Assembly: GCA_964571815.1 (NCBI GenBank)
Contig: CAZNDN010000105.1
Coordinates: 1-14,271 of the forward strand
Reading direction: 5' to 3'
DNA from: CAZNDN01 sp964571815
GTDB taxonomy: Bacteria; Fibrobacterota; Chitinivibrionia; Chitinivibrionales; WJKA01
Length of the DNA stretch: 14,271 nucleotides
The notes beneath the pieces were generated by a model that was not told where the DNA came from, ran no database searches, and worked only from the letters and a program-made list of their open reading frames with translations. Below, one piece after another: positions 14,270 through 14,271 of this stretch (the stretch's first letter is position 1; each line of letters begins with the position of its first letter). A program made the position numbers and the translations under genes.

Positions 14270-14271
14270 AC

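Overview
The window carries a short stretch of a high-GC, diderm (Gram-negative type) bacterial chromosome. The diderm reading rests on three secreted glycine-rich proteins that look like envelope or outer-membrane proteins, and on a DUF4390/NtrY-like/NtrX-like signalling cluster with a sigma-54 activator. The phylum cannot be fixed from the sequence. No tRNA, rRNA, transposase, phage gene or CRISPR array was seen.

Layout. Positions 1-459 hold a dispersed-repeat copy at the left edge, an AT-richer patch with dyad symmetries, and a good candidate sigma-54 promoter at 379-394. Downstream on the + strand lie three tandem paralogues (460-1305, 1339-2217, 2337-3512). Each has a signal peptide and a shared glycine-rich core, and the third also has a long coiled coil. 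After a 193-base gap come DUF4390 (3706-4233), a short NtrY-like histidine kinase (4234-5415) and an NtrX/NtrC-type regulator (5405-6766), tightly packed and overlapping. The regulator has an intact GAFTGA motif, so the sigma-54 promoter at the head of the cluster may be its own target. This is inference.

A second repeat copy lies in the gap after the regulator. Next is a translationally coupled pair: an 822-residue PHP-domain/GT4 glycosyltransferase fusion (7055-9523), and a 582-residue protein (9520-11268) that I read as a divergent TIM-barrel relative of GH67 alpha-glucuronidases. Together they suggest synthesis or processing of a surface glycan or glycolipid, substrate unknown. A third repeat copy, the longest exact match to the first, sits between this pair and the opposing genes.

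On the minus strand, reading from the right edge, are a putative sigma-70 promoter (14241-14269), a Gfo/Idh/MocA oxidoreductase of the dihydrodiol-dehydrogenase-like group (13182-14174), a possible 66-residue protein (12974-13174), and a retinol-saturase/phytoene-desaturase-like FAD oxidoreductase (start at 12977). The small frame and the FAD gene overlap by a GTGA. The repeat copies, all in the same orientation, mark the borders of the gene modules.

The most promising undescribed elements are the tandem secreted glycine-rich family under a candidate sigma-54 promoter next to an NtrYX-like pair, and the coupled PHP-GT4/GH67-like pair.
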